Shown piece by piece: positions 8,205 to 17,583 of a stretch of 64,000 bases of DNA. Position 1 is the first letter of the stretch. Every line of letters begins with the position of its first letter. The stretch spans positions 1 to 64,000 of the forward strand of contig JAABUA010000007.1 in assembly GCA_011389515.1 (NCBI GenBank), given 5' to 3'. The translations under genes and the position numbers were made by a program. Source of the stretch: Desulfobacteraceae bacterium. GTDB taxonomy: Bacteria > Desulfobacterota > Desulfobacteria > Desulfobacterales > Desulfosalsimonadaceae. The notes under the pieces were generated by a model that was given only the letters and a program-made list of their open reading frames with translations, did no database searches and was not told the origin of the DNA.

Positions 8205-10265
8205 CTATTCCTGTTTGCTCTTGATTTCTTCAATGACTTTCTGGGCGATTTGTGCGGGCACTTCTTCATAGTGGGACATTCTCATGTTGAATATGCCCCG
8301 GCCGCCTGTCATTGATCGCAAATCCGGCGCGTACGTGAGAACTTCCGCCATGGGGACATTGGCCTTGACCACCTGGTTTTTCCCCCGGCTGTCCATTCCC
8401 AGCACCCGCCCGCGCCGGCTGTTGAGATCCCCCATGATATCCCCCATGAATTCATCCGGGGTAATGACCTCCATTTCCATGATCGGTTCAAGCAAAACCG
8501 GGTCGGCCTGCTCCACGGCTTTTTTGTAGGCAATGGATCCGGCAATTTTAAAGGCCATTTCCGAAGAGTCCACAGAGTGGTAAGAGCCGTCATAAACCGT
8601 GGCCCGGAAATCGACGACCGGAAAGCCTGCCAGAACGCCTTTCTGGGAGGCCTCCTGGATTCCCTTGTCTACAGCGGGGATGTATGTCCTGGGTATGGAC
8701 CCGCCGACAATCTTGTCCACGTATTCATAGCCTTCGCCGCGATCCCTTGGCTCAAACTCCACCCAGCAGTCCCCGAACTGACCGTGACCGCCGGATTGTT
8801 TTTTATGCCTGCCCTGGACGGAAACCTTTTTCTTGAAGGTCTCCTTGTAAGGCACTTTCGGGATTTCCAGGTTGACCTCGACATTGTATTTCCGTTTGAG
8901 CTTTTCAACCGTGGTTTCGATGTGAATCTGCCCCATGCCGGTGATCAGCGACTGACGGATTTCCTCGTTTCGTTCGAGCTTGAGTCCGGGGTCCTCTTCC
9001 ATCAACTTGCTGAGAGAGGAAAAAATCTTGTCTTCATCCCCTTTGCTTTTCGGTGAAATGGCGAAGGTGACAACGCCTTCCAGGGGTTTTGCAGTTTTGT
9101 AGAGAACCGGGTTGGCCGCATCGCAGAGGGTGTCCCCCGTTACGGTTTCCTTGAGCTTTGCCACCGCAACGATGTCGCCGGGGCCCCCGCCGGAAGCGGG
9201 TTTTTGTTCCTTGCCGTGAATCAGCAGCAGTTGGTTGAAGCGCTCTTTCATGTCCCTGTTGGGATTGTAAAAGCCGCCGTCCTCGCCAAGGGTTCCGGAA
9301 ATTATCCTGAACAGGGTCAATCGTCCTGCGTAGGGGTCGGCAACCGTCTTAAAGACAATCGCTGAAAATGGTGCATCCGGAGACGGTTCACGCTGAATTT
9401 CGTTTTCTTTTCCCGGCTCAAAACCCGTCTTGGGCCCCCTGTCCTGCGGGGAGGGGAGGGTGTCCACCAACAGCGAGGCAAGCAGGTCCACGCCGATATT
9501 GAGTGTGGCGGATCCGCATACAACCGGAACAAATGTTTTTTCAATGGTTCCCTTGCGAAGGGCCGCTATGATTTCTTCATGGGAAAGTTCCTCGCCTTCC
9601 AGATATTTTTCAACAAGAGAGTCGTCGGCCTCAGCGATATTTTCAATCATCTGTTCACGCTCTGTTTCCACCTGCTCCTGCATATCCGACGGTATGTCGG
9701 TTTTGACGGCCTTGCCGTCCGTGTATGTATAGGCCTGCATGTTTACAAGGTCCACAATGCCTTTGAATTCGGCTTCTTTACCAATAGGCAGCTGGAGGAT
9801 AATCGGCTTTGGGGAAAAAAGATTGGCGGCATCCTCAAATGCCTTGTAAAAGTCGGCGCGCTCCCGATCGACCTTGTTGATCACAATGATGCGCGGCATG
9901 TCGTATTCATCAGCAAAGTCCCAGGCTTGTTCCGTCTGGACCTTCACACCGTCAATGGCGTCGATGACCACTGCGGCGCCGTCCGCGGCCTGCATGCACA
10001 GGCGCGTGTCGGAAAAAAAATTCTGATCACCGGGGGTGTCGATGATGTTCACGGGATGCTTGTTCCAGGTAAACTGATGAAAGGCGGTGGAAATGCTGTT
10101 CCTGCGCTTTAATTCTTCGGGCTCGAAATCCATTACGGCATTGCCTTCGTCAACACTGCCGAAACGGTTCGTTACGCCCGCATTAAACAGAAGCGCCTCT
10201 GCCAGGGAGGTTTTACCGGACCCGCCGTGCCCGACCAGCACAACGTTTCTAAGTTTTTCAGTCAT
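8205..10265 (-). CDS. Elongation factor G-like GTPase (EF-G paralogue)
   Basis: A 686-residue translational GTPase starting at ATG 10265 behind GAGGAG. G1 GHGGSGKT (12-19), G3 DTPGD (76-80) and G4 NKVD (130-133) are intact. Switch I reads RRNSIST where canonical EF-G has RGITI, the mark of the EF-G-like/FusA2 subgroup. Domains II-V follow, with KVPYKETFKKK and GGHGQFGDCWVEFEP in domain IV. It is not beside rpsL, rpsG or tuf, so it is unlikely to be the main elongation factor. Paralogues of this group have been assigned roles in ribosome recycling or stress, but the role here is open. Confidence 0.85.
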   Translation of the reverse strand: MTEKLRNVVLVGHGGSGKTSLAEALLFNAGVTNRFGSVDEGNAVMDFEPEELKRRNSISTAFHQFTWNKHPVNIIDTPGDQNFFSDTRLCMQAADGAAVVIDAIDGVKVQTEQAWDFADEYDMPRIIVINKVDRERADFYKAFEDAANLFSPKPIILQLPIGKEAEFKGIVDLVNMQAYTYTDGKAVKTDIPSDMQEQVETEREQMIENIAEADDSLVEKYLEGEELSHEEIIAALRKGTIEKTFVPVVCGSATLNIGVDLLASLLVDTLPSPQDRGPKTGFEPGKENEIQREPSPDAPFSAIVFKTVADPYAGRLTLFRIISGTLGEDGGFYNPNRDMKERFNQLLLIHGKEQKPASGGGPGDIVAVAKLKETVTGDTLCDAANPVLYKTAKPLEGVVTFAISPKSKGDEDKIFSSLSKLMEEDPGLKLERNEEIRQSLITGMGQIHIETTVEKLKRKYNVEVNLEIPKVPYKETFKKKVSVQGRHKKQSGGHGQFGDCWVEFEPRDRGEGYEYVDKIVGGSIPRTYIPAVDKGIQEASQKGVLAGFPVVDFRATVYDGSYHSVDSSEMAFKIAGSIAYKKAVEQADPVLLEPIMEMEVITPDEFMGDIMGDLNSRRGRVLGMDSRGKNQVVKANVPMAEVLTYAPDLRSMTGGRGIFNMRMSHYEEVPAQIAQKVIEEIKSKQE

Positions 10266-10391
10266 ATGCCTTTTAACTCCTCTCTGTTGCTGGATTTATA
10301 TAAAAAAAGAACCTGTGTCCCGTGCGCAATCCCTCAGAATTTAACGTATGTGTTGAAAACGTAACATTCTTATAAGGTTGGCAAAAAAAAA

Positions 10392-11177
10392 TCAACCGTA
10401 AAACGTTGAAATTTGTCCGTAACCTGAAATACGGCCAAGCATGATGATAAATTCTCTGTTTCCCTTTGGCCCGGTGATGGGGGAAGCGGTCACGCCCATG
10501 CTGATCAGTTTGCATGTATCCGTAAAAAAAGTGTCAAGGCTGCGTATGACGGTTTCATGCAAGCGGCTGTCTCTCACCACGCCCCCTTTGCCCACCTGGT
10601 CTTTTCCCACTTCGAACTGGGGCTTGATCAATGCCAGTATCCGTCCTTCGGGCCCCAAAAACTCACCGACGACCGGAACCACGATTGTAAGGGATATAAA
10701 GGACACATCGATGGTCACGAGATCAAAAGGGCAGGGCAGTTCATCGGCGGTCATGTAGCGGATATTGGTTCGTTCAATCACCTGCACCCGCTCATCATTG
10801 CGCAGTTTCCAGGCCAGCTGCCCGTAGCCGACATCCACGGCGCAAACGCTTTTTGCCCCCCGCTGAAGCAGGCAGTCGGTAAATCCACCGGTGGATGCGC
10901 CGACATCCAGGCAGTTGGCGCCATTGACATCAACAGCAAAAAAATCAAGGGCATGCTCGAGTTTCAAGCCGCCCCGGCTGACGAATTTCAGATCATCGGC
11001 CCGGCTGGTAATGACGGCATCGGGGCTGATAAGAGCGCCGGGCTTGTCTACCGGCGAATCGTTCACCAGTATATTTCCGGCCATGATCATTGCCTGCGCA
11101 CGCGCACGGCTGTCGGCCATCTGCCTCTCCACCACGAGTGTGTCCAGCCGTTTTTTGGTGCGCGTTGATTTATCCAT
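10392..11177 (-). CDS. tlyA: TlyA-family rRNA 2'-O-methyltransferase
   Basis: A 261-residue S4-domain plus FtsJ-type methyltransferase. The N-terminal S4 RNA-binding domain (about 5-65: RLDTLVVERQMADSRARAQ) is followed by the Rossmann methyltransferase with SAM motif CLDVGASTGGFTDCLL. TlyA proteins 2'-O-methylate cytidines in rRNA; the older hemolysin label is not supported. The start codon at 11177 overlaps the dxs stop by 8 bp (ATGGATAA), giving translational coupling. dxs-tlyA adjacency is common in bacteria. Confidence 0.88.
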   Translation of the reverse strand: MDKSTRTKKRLDTLVVERQMADSRARAQAMIMAGNILVNDSPVDKPGALISPDAVITSRADDLKFVSRGGLKLEHALDFFAVDVNGANCLDVGASTGGFTDCLLQRGAKSVCAVDVGYGQLAWKLRNDERVQVIERTNIRYMTADELPCPFDLVTIDVSFISLTIVVPVVGEFLGPEGRILALIKPQFEVGKDQVGKGGVVRDSRLHETVIRSLDTFFTDTCKLISMGVTASPITGPKGNREFIIMLGRISGYGQISTFYG

Positions 11178-13059
11178 CAACGACAAGCTGTTTTGCAATG
11201 GTGTAAATGCCGTCCGCATCCAGGCCGTATTTTGCGCGGAGCACCGATTTCTCGCCGTGCTCGACAAAGGTATCGGGAATTCCGATTCGCTTGATTTTAT
11301 AATCAACAACGTTTGCATCTGCCAGGCATTCGATGACGGCGCTGCCGAACCCTCCGGAAAGAACGCCTTCCTCAACGGTAATCACGCGCGGAATTTTCCT
11401 GACCAGTGAAAGAATTCGCTCTTTGTCCAGGGGTTTTACAAACCGGCAGTTGACCACCGTTGCATGGATGTTTTCCTCCCCGGCCAGTTTCTGCGCCGCA
11501 AGAAAAGATTCAAGAACGCTGTGGCCAATGGCAAAAATCACCAGGTCATCTCCGTTCATGAGGACTTCAGACTTCCCCATAAGAACCGGGTCGTCCGAAG
11601 ACGACGCAGGATCTATTCCCATGATAACAGGAGCGCCCCCCCTTGGATATCGGACCGCGACCGGCCCGTTATGCAATACAGCCAATCGCAGCATTTTTTT
11701 CAGTTCGCGGCCGTTCTTGGGCGCCATTACCACCATGTTGGGAAGGGACCGAAGATACGCCAGATCAAAAAGGCCGTGATGGGTAGGGCCGTCTTCCCCT
11801 ACGATGCCGCCGCGGTCGACTGCAAAGACCACATGCAACGATTCAAGACAGATATCATGCAGGATCTGGTCATACGCCCGCTGCAGAAACGTTGAATAAA
11901 TGGCGACGACAGGTAGGAGCCCCTCGCTTGCCATGCCGCCGGCAAATGTGACCCCGTGGGGCTCTGCAATCCCCACGTCAAAAAAACGATCCGGATATTG
12001 TTTCGAAAAAGGGGCAAGGCCGGTGCCTTCCGGCATGGCGGCCGTAACGGCAACGATTTTTTCGTTCTCCCCGGCAAGCTCTATCATGGTTTCGCCGAAT
12101 ATTTGCGTATAGGAAACATCGCAGCTGCCGTTCACATTATTGCCGGTTTTCACCTCGAAACAGCCGACGCCGTGAAAATATACCGGATTGTTTTCGGCCG
12201 GCGGATACCCCTTGCCCTTGGTCGTGGCGACGTGCAGCAGCACCGGATCATTTTGGTCCTTGATATTGATCAGGATATCGATCAACTGGTCCAGCCGGTG
12301 TCCTTTGATCGGTCCGAAATATGAAAAATTAAAGGATTCAAAAAGCATTCCCGGGGTGACCAGCGCCTTGAAGGATTCTTCGGCGCGCTTGGCAAGATAG
12401 TATGCATCATTGCCGATCTTGGGCAGGGAGCGAAGCAGTTCTCCGATTTCCTTGCGCCAGTCCTGGAGGTAACGGGAAGAAAACGTCCGGCTCAAGAGGG
12501 AAGAGAGCGCACCGACATTGGGGGATATGGACAGTTCATTGTCGTTCAGGATGACAATGAGGTCCTTGTCCAGGTCCCCTGCATGGTTCAGTCCTTCATA
12601 TGCCAGTCCGGCGGTCATGGAGCCGTCACCGATAACGCAGATGACCTTGTCCCTTTGTTTCTTGAGGTCCTTTGCGCAGGTGATGCCGAGTCCGGCTGAA
12701 ATGGATGTGCCGCTGTGGCCGGTGGAAAACGCATCGCTCGTGCTTTCTGAAATGCGCGGAAAACCGGAAATGCCGCCATACTGCCTGAGCGTGTGAAAGC
12801 GGTCCTTTCTCCCGGTCAGTATCTTGTGGGTGTATGCCTGGTGGCCCACATCCCATACGATCTTGTCTTTTGGAACATCAAATACGTAGTGAAGCGCTAT
12901 GGTCAGTTCCACCACGCCGAGGTTGGAGGCCAGATGACCGCCGGTTCTGGAAACCACATCAACGATAAGCTGCCTAATTTCATGGGCAAGATTATGAAGC
13001 TCCGATCGTGGAAGCCGTTTCAGGTCCTCCGGAGAATTTATGTCATCGAGCAGGGGCAA
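11170..13059 (-). CDS. dxs: 1-Deoxy-D-xylulose-5-phosphate synthase
   Basis: A 629-residue TPP-dependent enzyme that condenses pyruvate and glyceraldehyde 3-phosphate, the first step of the MEP isoprenoid pathway. The thiamine-binding motif GDGSMTAGLAYEGLNHAG, SFNFSYFGPIKGH and the transketolase-like DRGGIVGEDGPTHHG are visible. The start codon is TTG at 13059, about ten bases after AAAGG. It lies 7 bp after ispA and overlaps tlyA, in the order xseA-xseB-ispA-dxs-tlyA. Confidence 0.95.
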   Translation of the reverse strand: MPLLDDINSPEDLKRLPRSELHNLAHEIRQLIVDVVSRTGGHLASNLGVVELTIALHYVFDVPKDKIVWDVGHQAYTHKILTGRKDRFHTLRQYGGISGFPRISESTSDAFSTGHSGTSISAGLGITCAKDLKKQRDKVICVIGDGSMTAGLAYEGLNHAGDLDKDLIVILNDNELSISPNVGALSSLLSRTFSSRYLQDWRKEIGELLRSLPKIGNDAYYLAKRAEESFKALVTPGMLFESFNFSYFGPIKGHRLDQLIDILINIKDQNDPVLLHVATTKGKGYPPAENNPVYFHGVGCFEVKTGNNVNGSCDVSYTQIFGETMIELAGENEKIVAVTAAMPEGTGLAPFSKQYPDRFFDVGIAEPHGVTFAGGMASEGLLPVVAIYSTFLQRAYDQILHDICLESLHVVFAVDRGGIVGEDGPTHHGLFDLAYLRSLPNMVVMAPKNGRELKKMLRLAVLHNGPVAVRYPRGGAPVIMGIDPASSSDDPVLMGKSEVLMNGDDLVIFAIGHSVLESFLAAQKLAGEENIHATVVNCRFVKPLDKERILSLVRKIPRVITVEEGVLSGGFGSAVIECLADANVVDYKIKRIGIPDTFVEHGEKSVLRAKYGLDADGIYTIAKQLVVDG

Positions 13060-13066
13060 TGTATTT

Positions 13067-13999
13067 TTACCTTTTTCTTTCTATTATATATTTTGCAATG
13101 GCGTGGAGCGGCATTGCCTTTTTATCAAATATCGACAGCGACTGCAAGGCAGTCGATACCAGCTCAGCGGCATACTTTTTTGACTGCTCAAGACCAATCA
13201 GGGCGGGATAGGTCGCTTTTTGGCGTAATTTATCCGTACCAATGGACTTTCCCATGATTTCCGGGTCCCCTTCGACATTCAAAATATCATCGGCTACCTG
13301 GAAGGCAAGCCCAATGCTTCGCGCATACGTCGAAAGGGCGTTTGTCTGCTCCCCGGTTCCGCCGCCTGCAATCGCCCCGCTGACAACGGCGGCGTCAATC
13401 ATCGCGCCGGTTTTCAGGTCATGGATATTTTTTAACGATTCAAGGTCGGTTTCCACTCCCTGAGCAAAAATATCCCGCATCTGTCCTTCAATCATTCCCC
13501 GGTTCCCGGCGGCTTTTGCAATTTTTGCAATGATCGCAAGCAATCGGGCATTATCCGTATCTTCAAATGATCTGAACGGTTCGGAAAGGATTTCAAATGC
13601 AAGGGTAAGAAGCGCATCTCCAGCCAGGATGGCGGTTGGTTCATCAAACCGCACATGGCAGGTTGGCCTTCCCCGCCGGATATCGTCATCATCAATTGCC
13701 GGAAGATCATCGTGGATCAAAGAATAGGTGTGTATCATTTCAATGGCGCACGAAACGCCCATTACCGTTTCTGATGCCCCTTTGCCAACCGCTTCTGCAG
13801 CAGCGATGCAAAGGATGGGCCTGATACGCTTGCATGACCCCATAAGGCTGTAATGCATGGCATGATAGAGACGGGATGGAACCGAATGGTCATCCAGAAT
13901 TGATTCCAGCCGGTTGTCGATCAACCGGCGTTTTGCGGAGAAATAGGCCGCAAGATCAAAAGAGCCGGTATTATGATTGCTATTTGTTTTCGGTTTCAT
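13067..13999 (-). CDS. ispA: Polyprenyl diphosphate synthase (IspA-like)
   Basis: A 310-residue trans-isoprenyl diphosphate synthase, probably making farnesyl or geranylgeranyl diphosphate. Both Asp-rich motifs are visible: DDLPAIDDDD (FARM) and FQVADDILNVEGD (SARM), plus GKRIRPILC near the N-terminus. Several nearby ATGs are possible starts. The one at 13999 is chosen, giving a 20-bp overlap with xseB and no strong ribosome site, so coupling is likely. Chain length of the product cannot be settled by eye. It sits directly upstream of dxs. Confidence 0.9.
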   Translation of the reverse strand: MKPKTNSNHNTGSFDLAAYFSAKRRLIDNRLESILDDHSVPSRLYHAMHYSLMGSCKRIRPILCIAAAEAVGKGASETVMGVSCAIEMIHTYSLIHDDLPAIDDDDIRRGRPTCHVRFDEPTAILAGDALLTLAFEILSEPFRSFEDTDNARLLAIIAKIAKAAGNRGMIEGQMRDIFAQGVETDLESLKNIHDLKTGAMIDAAVVSGAIAGGGTGEQTNALSTYARSIGLAFQVADDILNVEGDPEIMGKSIGTDKLRQKATYPALIGLEQSKKYAAELVSTALQSLSIFDKKAMPLHAIAKYIIERKR

Positions 14000-14240
14000 T
14001 TTCAACATTGCTCTGTGGGTCAGATGCAAAGGGGACCTTTTTTACCGATCCGTTTTGCTGTTTGATAAGCAGCGATATTTTCTTTTCCGTTTCATCGAGC
14101 TTTTCAAAGCACGCCCTGGACAGCGTCATTCCCTCTTCAAAGCGTTTCAATGCTTTTTCAAGGGTGAGATTGCCGGTTTCAAGCTCTTCAACGATTTTTT
14201 CGAGCTGCGCCATGTTTTCTTCAAACGATTTTTTCGCCAT
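13980..14240 (-). CDS. xseB: Exodeoxyribonuclease VII small subunit
   Basis: An 86-residue acidic helical protein with the family pattern SFEENMAQLEKIVEELETGN and LEKALKRFEEGM. It binds several copies to XseA in the single-strand-specific exonuclease VII complex. AAGGAC lies upstream of the ATG at 14240, and xseA ends 3 bp before it. Typical length is about 80 residues. Confidence 0.92.
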   Translation of the reverse strand: MAKKSFEENMAQLEKIVEELETGNLTLEKALKRFEEGMTLSRACFEKLDETEKKISLLIKQQNGSVKKVPFASDPQSNVENETENK

Positions 14241-14243
14241 TTT

Positions 14244-15596
14244 TCAGTCCTTTTTTTCTTCTACACGACAGATCATTGCGCCTTTTGATACAATAACTTC
14301 GACGTTTTGACCGGTTTTCACCTGATCGGCTTGTGTGACAACGGCATGGCCGGGTATCTGTCGGATGATGCCGTATCCCCGCTTCAGCACGGCCTTCGGG
14401 TTAAGTCCGGCCATCCGCGATGAAAGGGTCTCGGATCTGGAGCGTTTGAGCTGTATAAAAGCAGTTGCGGCCGTTTGAAGGCGGGTTTGGCAGCGTACGG
14501 TTTTTTCCCTCAAGAAGTCCGCCTGCCGGGATGGAGATGAAGTGTTCAGACGGCTTTTCAGCCATAACAGGTGCTGCTTTTTCAGAAAAAGCAAGTTCTG
14601 CGTGGCGTTGATCATGCGGGAGGTCTGATCATCGATCCGCAGCATCATGTCTTGTAGACGGCGTTTTGGATGGATAAGCCGTTTGGATACTTTTTCCGCA
14701 TATTTCCGTTCTGTATCCATATGGCGAAGCATTCTTGAGGAAAGACGCCGTGCATAGGTTTGAAGCGTATAAACCAGGTCTGCTTTGACCGGCACGGCCA
14801 GTTCCGCTGCGGCAGACGGGGTGGGGGCCCTTACATCTGCCGTGAAATCGGCAATGGTAAAATCGGTTTCATGCCCTACTGCAGATATCAGCGGCGTTTC
14901 AGAAGCAAAAATTTCCCGTGCCACAGCCTCGCTGTTAAATGCCGCCAGATCTTCAAGAGACCCCCCTCCGCGGGCGAGAATGATAACATCTGCATCGGTT
15001 TTTTCGTTTGCGAGCCGGATTGCGGAAACAATTTCCTTCACCGCACCATCTCCCTGTACTTTTACCGGAAGGATTTCAATGGGAAGATCGGGAAATCGCC
15101 GGTGAATGATCCGAATGATATCATGGACCACCGCACCGGAAGGGGAGCTGATAATAGCGATTTTTGACGGGAGAAAGGGAATAGGGCGCTTGTGGACGGC
15201 ATCGAATACCCCTTCCCCGGAGAGTTTTTTCTTGAGCTGCTCAAACGCAGCCTGCAGCGCGCCGGCCCCGGATGGCTCCAGGTACTCGAGAATCAACTGG
15301 TACGATCCCCGCGGCGGGTACACACTGATCCGGCCAAACCCGGTAATGGACATTCCGTCTTCCGGAACAAATGTAAGGGCACGGTTCTGGCCCTTGAACA
15401 TCACCGCAAAGATCTGTGCGCCGGCATCCTTTAATGTAAAATAATAATGGCCAGATGAAGGAATTTTAAAATTGGATATTTCTCCAGTAATCCAGATAAA
15501 TGGATATGTTTTTTCAAGCAACGCTTTAAGTTCTGAGGTAAGCTCGGTTACGCTCAGAATTTTGCGGCTGCCGCCTGTGTGATCGATTTCCGGCAT
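14244..15596 (-). CDS. xseA: Exodeoxyribonuclease VII large subunit
   Basis: A 450-residue catalytic subunit of exonuclease VII. An N-terminal OB fold (SVTELTSELKALLEK, WITGEISNFK, SGHYYFTLKD) precedes the catalytic domain with IAIISSPSGAVVHDI, DVIILARGGGSLEDLAAFN and ISAVGHETDFTIADFTADVRAPTPSAAAE, then a long coiled coil. The start at 15596 (MPEIDHTG) has GGAG eight bases upstream; an ATG nine codons earlier has none. It is the first gene of the xseA-xseB-ispA-dxs-tlyA operon. Confidence 0.93.
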   Translation of the reverse strand: MPEIDHTGGSRKILSVTELTSELKALLEKTYPFIWITGEISNFKIPSSGHYYFTLKDAGAQIFAVMFKGQNRALTFVPEDGMSITGFGRISVYPPRGSYQLILEYLEPSGAGALQAAFEQLKKKLSGEGVFDAVHKRPIPFLPSKIAIISSPSGAVVHDIIRIIHRRFPDLPIEILPVKVQGDGAVKEIVSAIRLANEKTDADVIILARGGGSLEDLAAFNSEAVAREIFASETPLISAVGHETDFTIADFTADVRAPTPSAAAELAVPVKADLVYTLQTYARRLSSRMLRHMDTERKYAEKVSKRLIHPKRRLQDMMLRIDDQTSRMINATQNLLFLKKQHLLWLKSRLNTSSPSRQADFLREKTVRCQTRLQTAATAFIQLKRSRSETLSSRMAGLNPKAVLKRGYGIIRQIPGHAVVTQADQVKTGQNVEVIVSKGAMICRVEEKKD

Positions 15597-15892
15597 GTAA
15601 AATGCTCCGTGATTCTTTGCCATCGAAAGAAATTTATAAAACTAGCACAACATACGGCTCAAAAGCAATCCTTATGTTGCCGCGCCGCTATAAAACTGAC
15701 AGGGGCCTTGTCGTCATGGCAATGCGTTGGCGCCTGGACCCTTTGCGGAAACTTTTACAAACCATTAACGTCTGATAAGAAATATTATGTAAACTTTCGT
15801 TCGGAGATACGAATATAGCCGGTTTGCGTCATGCAGGTTCTGCCCTTTTCGGGTTTCAGTTGATTTTCAGCCGGATTTTTTCAGTCGGATCT
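15597..15892. other. Intergenic region upstream of xseA, nothing assigned
   Basis: About 300 bp between the xseA start and the end of the next minus-strand gene. I find no convincing reading frame, RNA gene or strong promoter. The xseA operon promoter should lie here. Near 15851-15899 short T-rich repeats of the CAGTCGGAT/TCAGTC kind occur, without a clear hairpin. Confidence 0.3.
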
Positions 15893-16156
15893 TCAGTCAG
15901 ATCCAAGGATAAATTCTCGTACAGCGGGAATGATGTATATGGTGTCAAGGGGTTGGGATTGTAAACATTGGGAAAGCAGTTCAATTTTTTCGGACAGGGT
16001 CAGATGCTTGTCCATGATAAAGACGTATTCCCCCTTTACCTGGCAAAGACCACTTTTGGCATTGACGTTCGTAACGCGAAGGTTTTGCTCGGATACGTTT
16101 ATTTTAAGTTTTTCGGCGGTTTCAATCAGGTGCTGGTATAATTCCTTTTTTTTCAT
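15893..16156 (-). CDS. Conserved small protein of unknown function
   Basis: An 87-residue protein (MKKKELYQHL...) with no recognised domain. It begins inside the glmM stop codon (4-bp ATGA overlap), so it is translated with glmM. The sequence has an N-terminal helix, then alternating strands (LRVTNVNAKSGLCQVKGEYVFIM) and a helix (LSEKIELLSQCL), suggesting a small alpha/beta fold. It is probably a real gene because of the overlap and normal composition. No function is proposed. Confidence 0.6.
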   Translation of the reverse strand: MKKKELYQHLIETAEKLKINVSEQNLRVTNVNAKSGLCQVKGEYVFIMDKHLTLSEKIELLSQCLQSQPLDTIYIIPAVREFILGSD

Positions 16157-17517
16157 TTTTCCGCTTGTCTTTCCCCGATGTGCCTTTCAATAACATCGAC
16201 GATCTCACGGCAGCATCGCTCGGTGGTTTCCCGGTCCGGTCCTTCCACCATTATCCGGCACAGGGGCTGCGTGCCGGAATACCGCACAAGCACCCGTCCT
16301 TTTCCGTCCAGAAAATCTTCGACCTTCCTGATGGTTGCTGCGATTTCCGGAACCGTGTAAATATCGATTTTTTTCGTAACAGGGACATTGATAAGCACCT
16401 GTGGATACACGGCCATGATACCGGCCAGCGCTGAGAGCGACTTACCGGTTTCCTTCATAACCTCTATGAGCCGGAGTCCGGACAAAATGCCGTCCCCGGA
16501 CGTATGGCGGTCGAGAAAAATCATGTGCCCGGAGTCCTCCCCGCCGATCATTGCCCCGCTTTTCTGCATCTCTGCAAGTACGAGGCGGTCGCCCACATCG
16601 GTGATGATATGGCGGATATCATTTTCTTCCAGAAAATTTATCAGCCCCACGTTGCTCATGACCGTGCTGACCACCAGGTTGTTTGCAAGGCTCCCATTTT
16701 TTTTCATCTGCCTGGCGCAAATGGCAAGGATCTGGTCTCCGGTAACCGGTTTTCCTTTTTCATCGACCGCAATAAGCCGGTCGCCGTCTCCGTCAAATGC
16801 AAGGCCCACATCCGCGCCGGTTTCCACCACTTTCTGCTGTAACGCGCCAAGATGCTGGGATCCACAGTTTTTATTGATATTTATTCCGTCCGGTGTGTTG
16901 AAAAGGGTCGTAACGATGGCCCCAAGCCTTGTAAATATCTGCGGTGCGACCGCATATGTCGCCCCGTTGGAACAGTCCAGCACCACTTTTAATCCATCAA
17001 GGCGGATATTCATAAGACCGGAATGCACCATAAAGTCAATGTATCGTTCGGCAAAATCATTTTCCAAAAGCACTGTACCGACCCGGTCATTGGTCGCAGG
17101 GATGCAGTTGCAGGCGCTGTCCAGGACCTCTTTTTCAATTTTTGCTTCCATTTCCACGGAAAGCTTGAAGCCGTCCTTGTCAAATATTTTGATGCCGTTA
17201 TCATGATACGAATTATGCGATGCAGAGACCATTATCCCGGCATCAAAGTTCATGAAACGGGCAAGATACGCAATGGCCGGCGTCGGAAGAACACCGCAGA
17301 TGCTTACATTCCCCCCGGCGGAGCAGATACCGGCGGCAAGTGCATGCTCGATCATGTCCCCTGAAATCCGGGGGTCTTTCCCGATGAGGATCTTTGCGCG
17401 ATCATTGTGCTTTAAAAGGCAGGCCACGGCCCGGCCGACATTTACGGCGACTTCGGGAACAATCGGGTATATATTGGCGACCCCCCGGATTCCATCCGTT
17501 CCAAAAAGAGATTCCAT
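16153..17517 (-). CDS. glmM: Phosphoglucosamine mutase
   Basis: A 454-residue enzyme converting glucosamine-6-phosphate to glucosamine-1-phosphate for UDP-GlcNAc, peptidoglycan and LPS synthesis. The start MESLFGTDGIRGVAN is the usual GlmM beginning; an ATG four codons earlier is possible. The phosphoserine motif VSASHN (S100), metal loop DGDGDR, sugar loop GGEDSGHMIF and phosphate loop VRYSGTQPLCRIMVEG are all visible. A hexapeptide-repeat acyltransferase-like gene precedes it by 66 bp on the same strand. Confidence 0.94.
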   Translation of the reverse strand: MESLFGTDGIRGVANIYPIVPEVAVNVGRAVACLLKHNDRAKILIGKDPRISGDMIEHALAAGICSAGGNVSICGVLPTPAIAYLARFMNFDAGIMVSASHNSYHDNGIKIFDKDGFKLSVEMEAKIEKEVLDSACNCIPATNDRVGTVLLENDFAERYIDFMVHSGLMNIRLDGLKVVLDCSNGATYAVAPQIFTRLGAIVTTLFNTPDGININKNCGSQHLGALQQKVVETGADVGLAFDGDGDRLIAVDEKGKPVTGDQILAICARQMKKNGSLANNLVVSTVMSNVGLINFLEENDIRHIITDVGDRLVLAEMQKSGAMIGGEDSGHMIFLDRHTSGDGILSGLRLIEVMKETGKSLSALAGIMAVYPQVLINVPVTKKIDIYTVPEIAATIRKVEDFLDGKGRVLVRYSGTQPLCRIMVEGPDRETTERCCREIVDVIERHIGERQAEK

Positions 17518-17583
17518 ATGTAATATCATGTCCTTGCGTTACGTTGAATTTCGTTAAACTTTTCTTGTTTAAAACGGGTTCTA

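Noticed and set aside
10392-11177. Hemolysin annotation for the TlyA-like gene
   Set aside because: S4 plus FtsJ-type methyltransferase motifs show an rRNA methyltransferase; no toxin feature is present.
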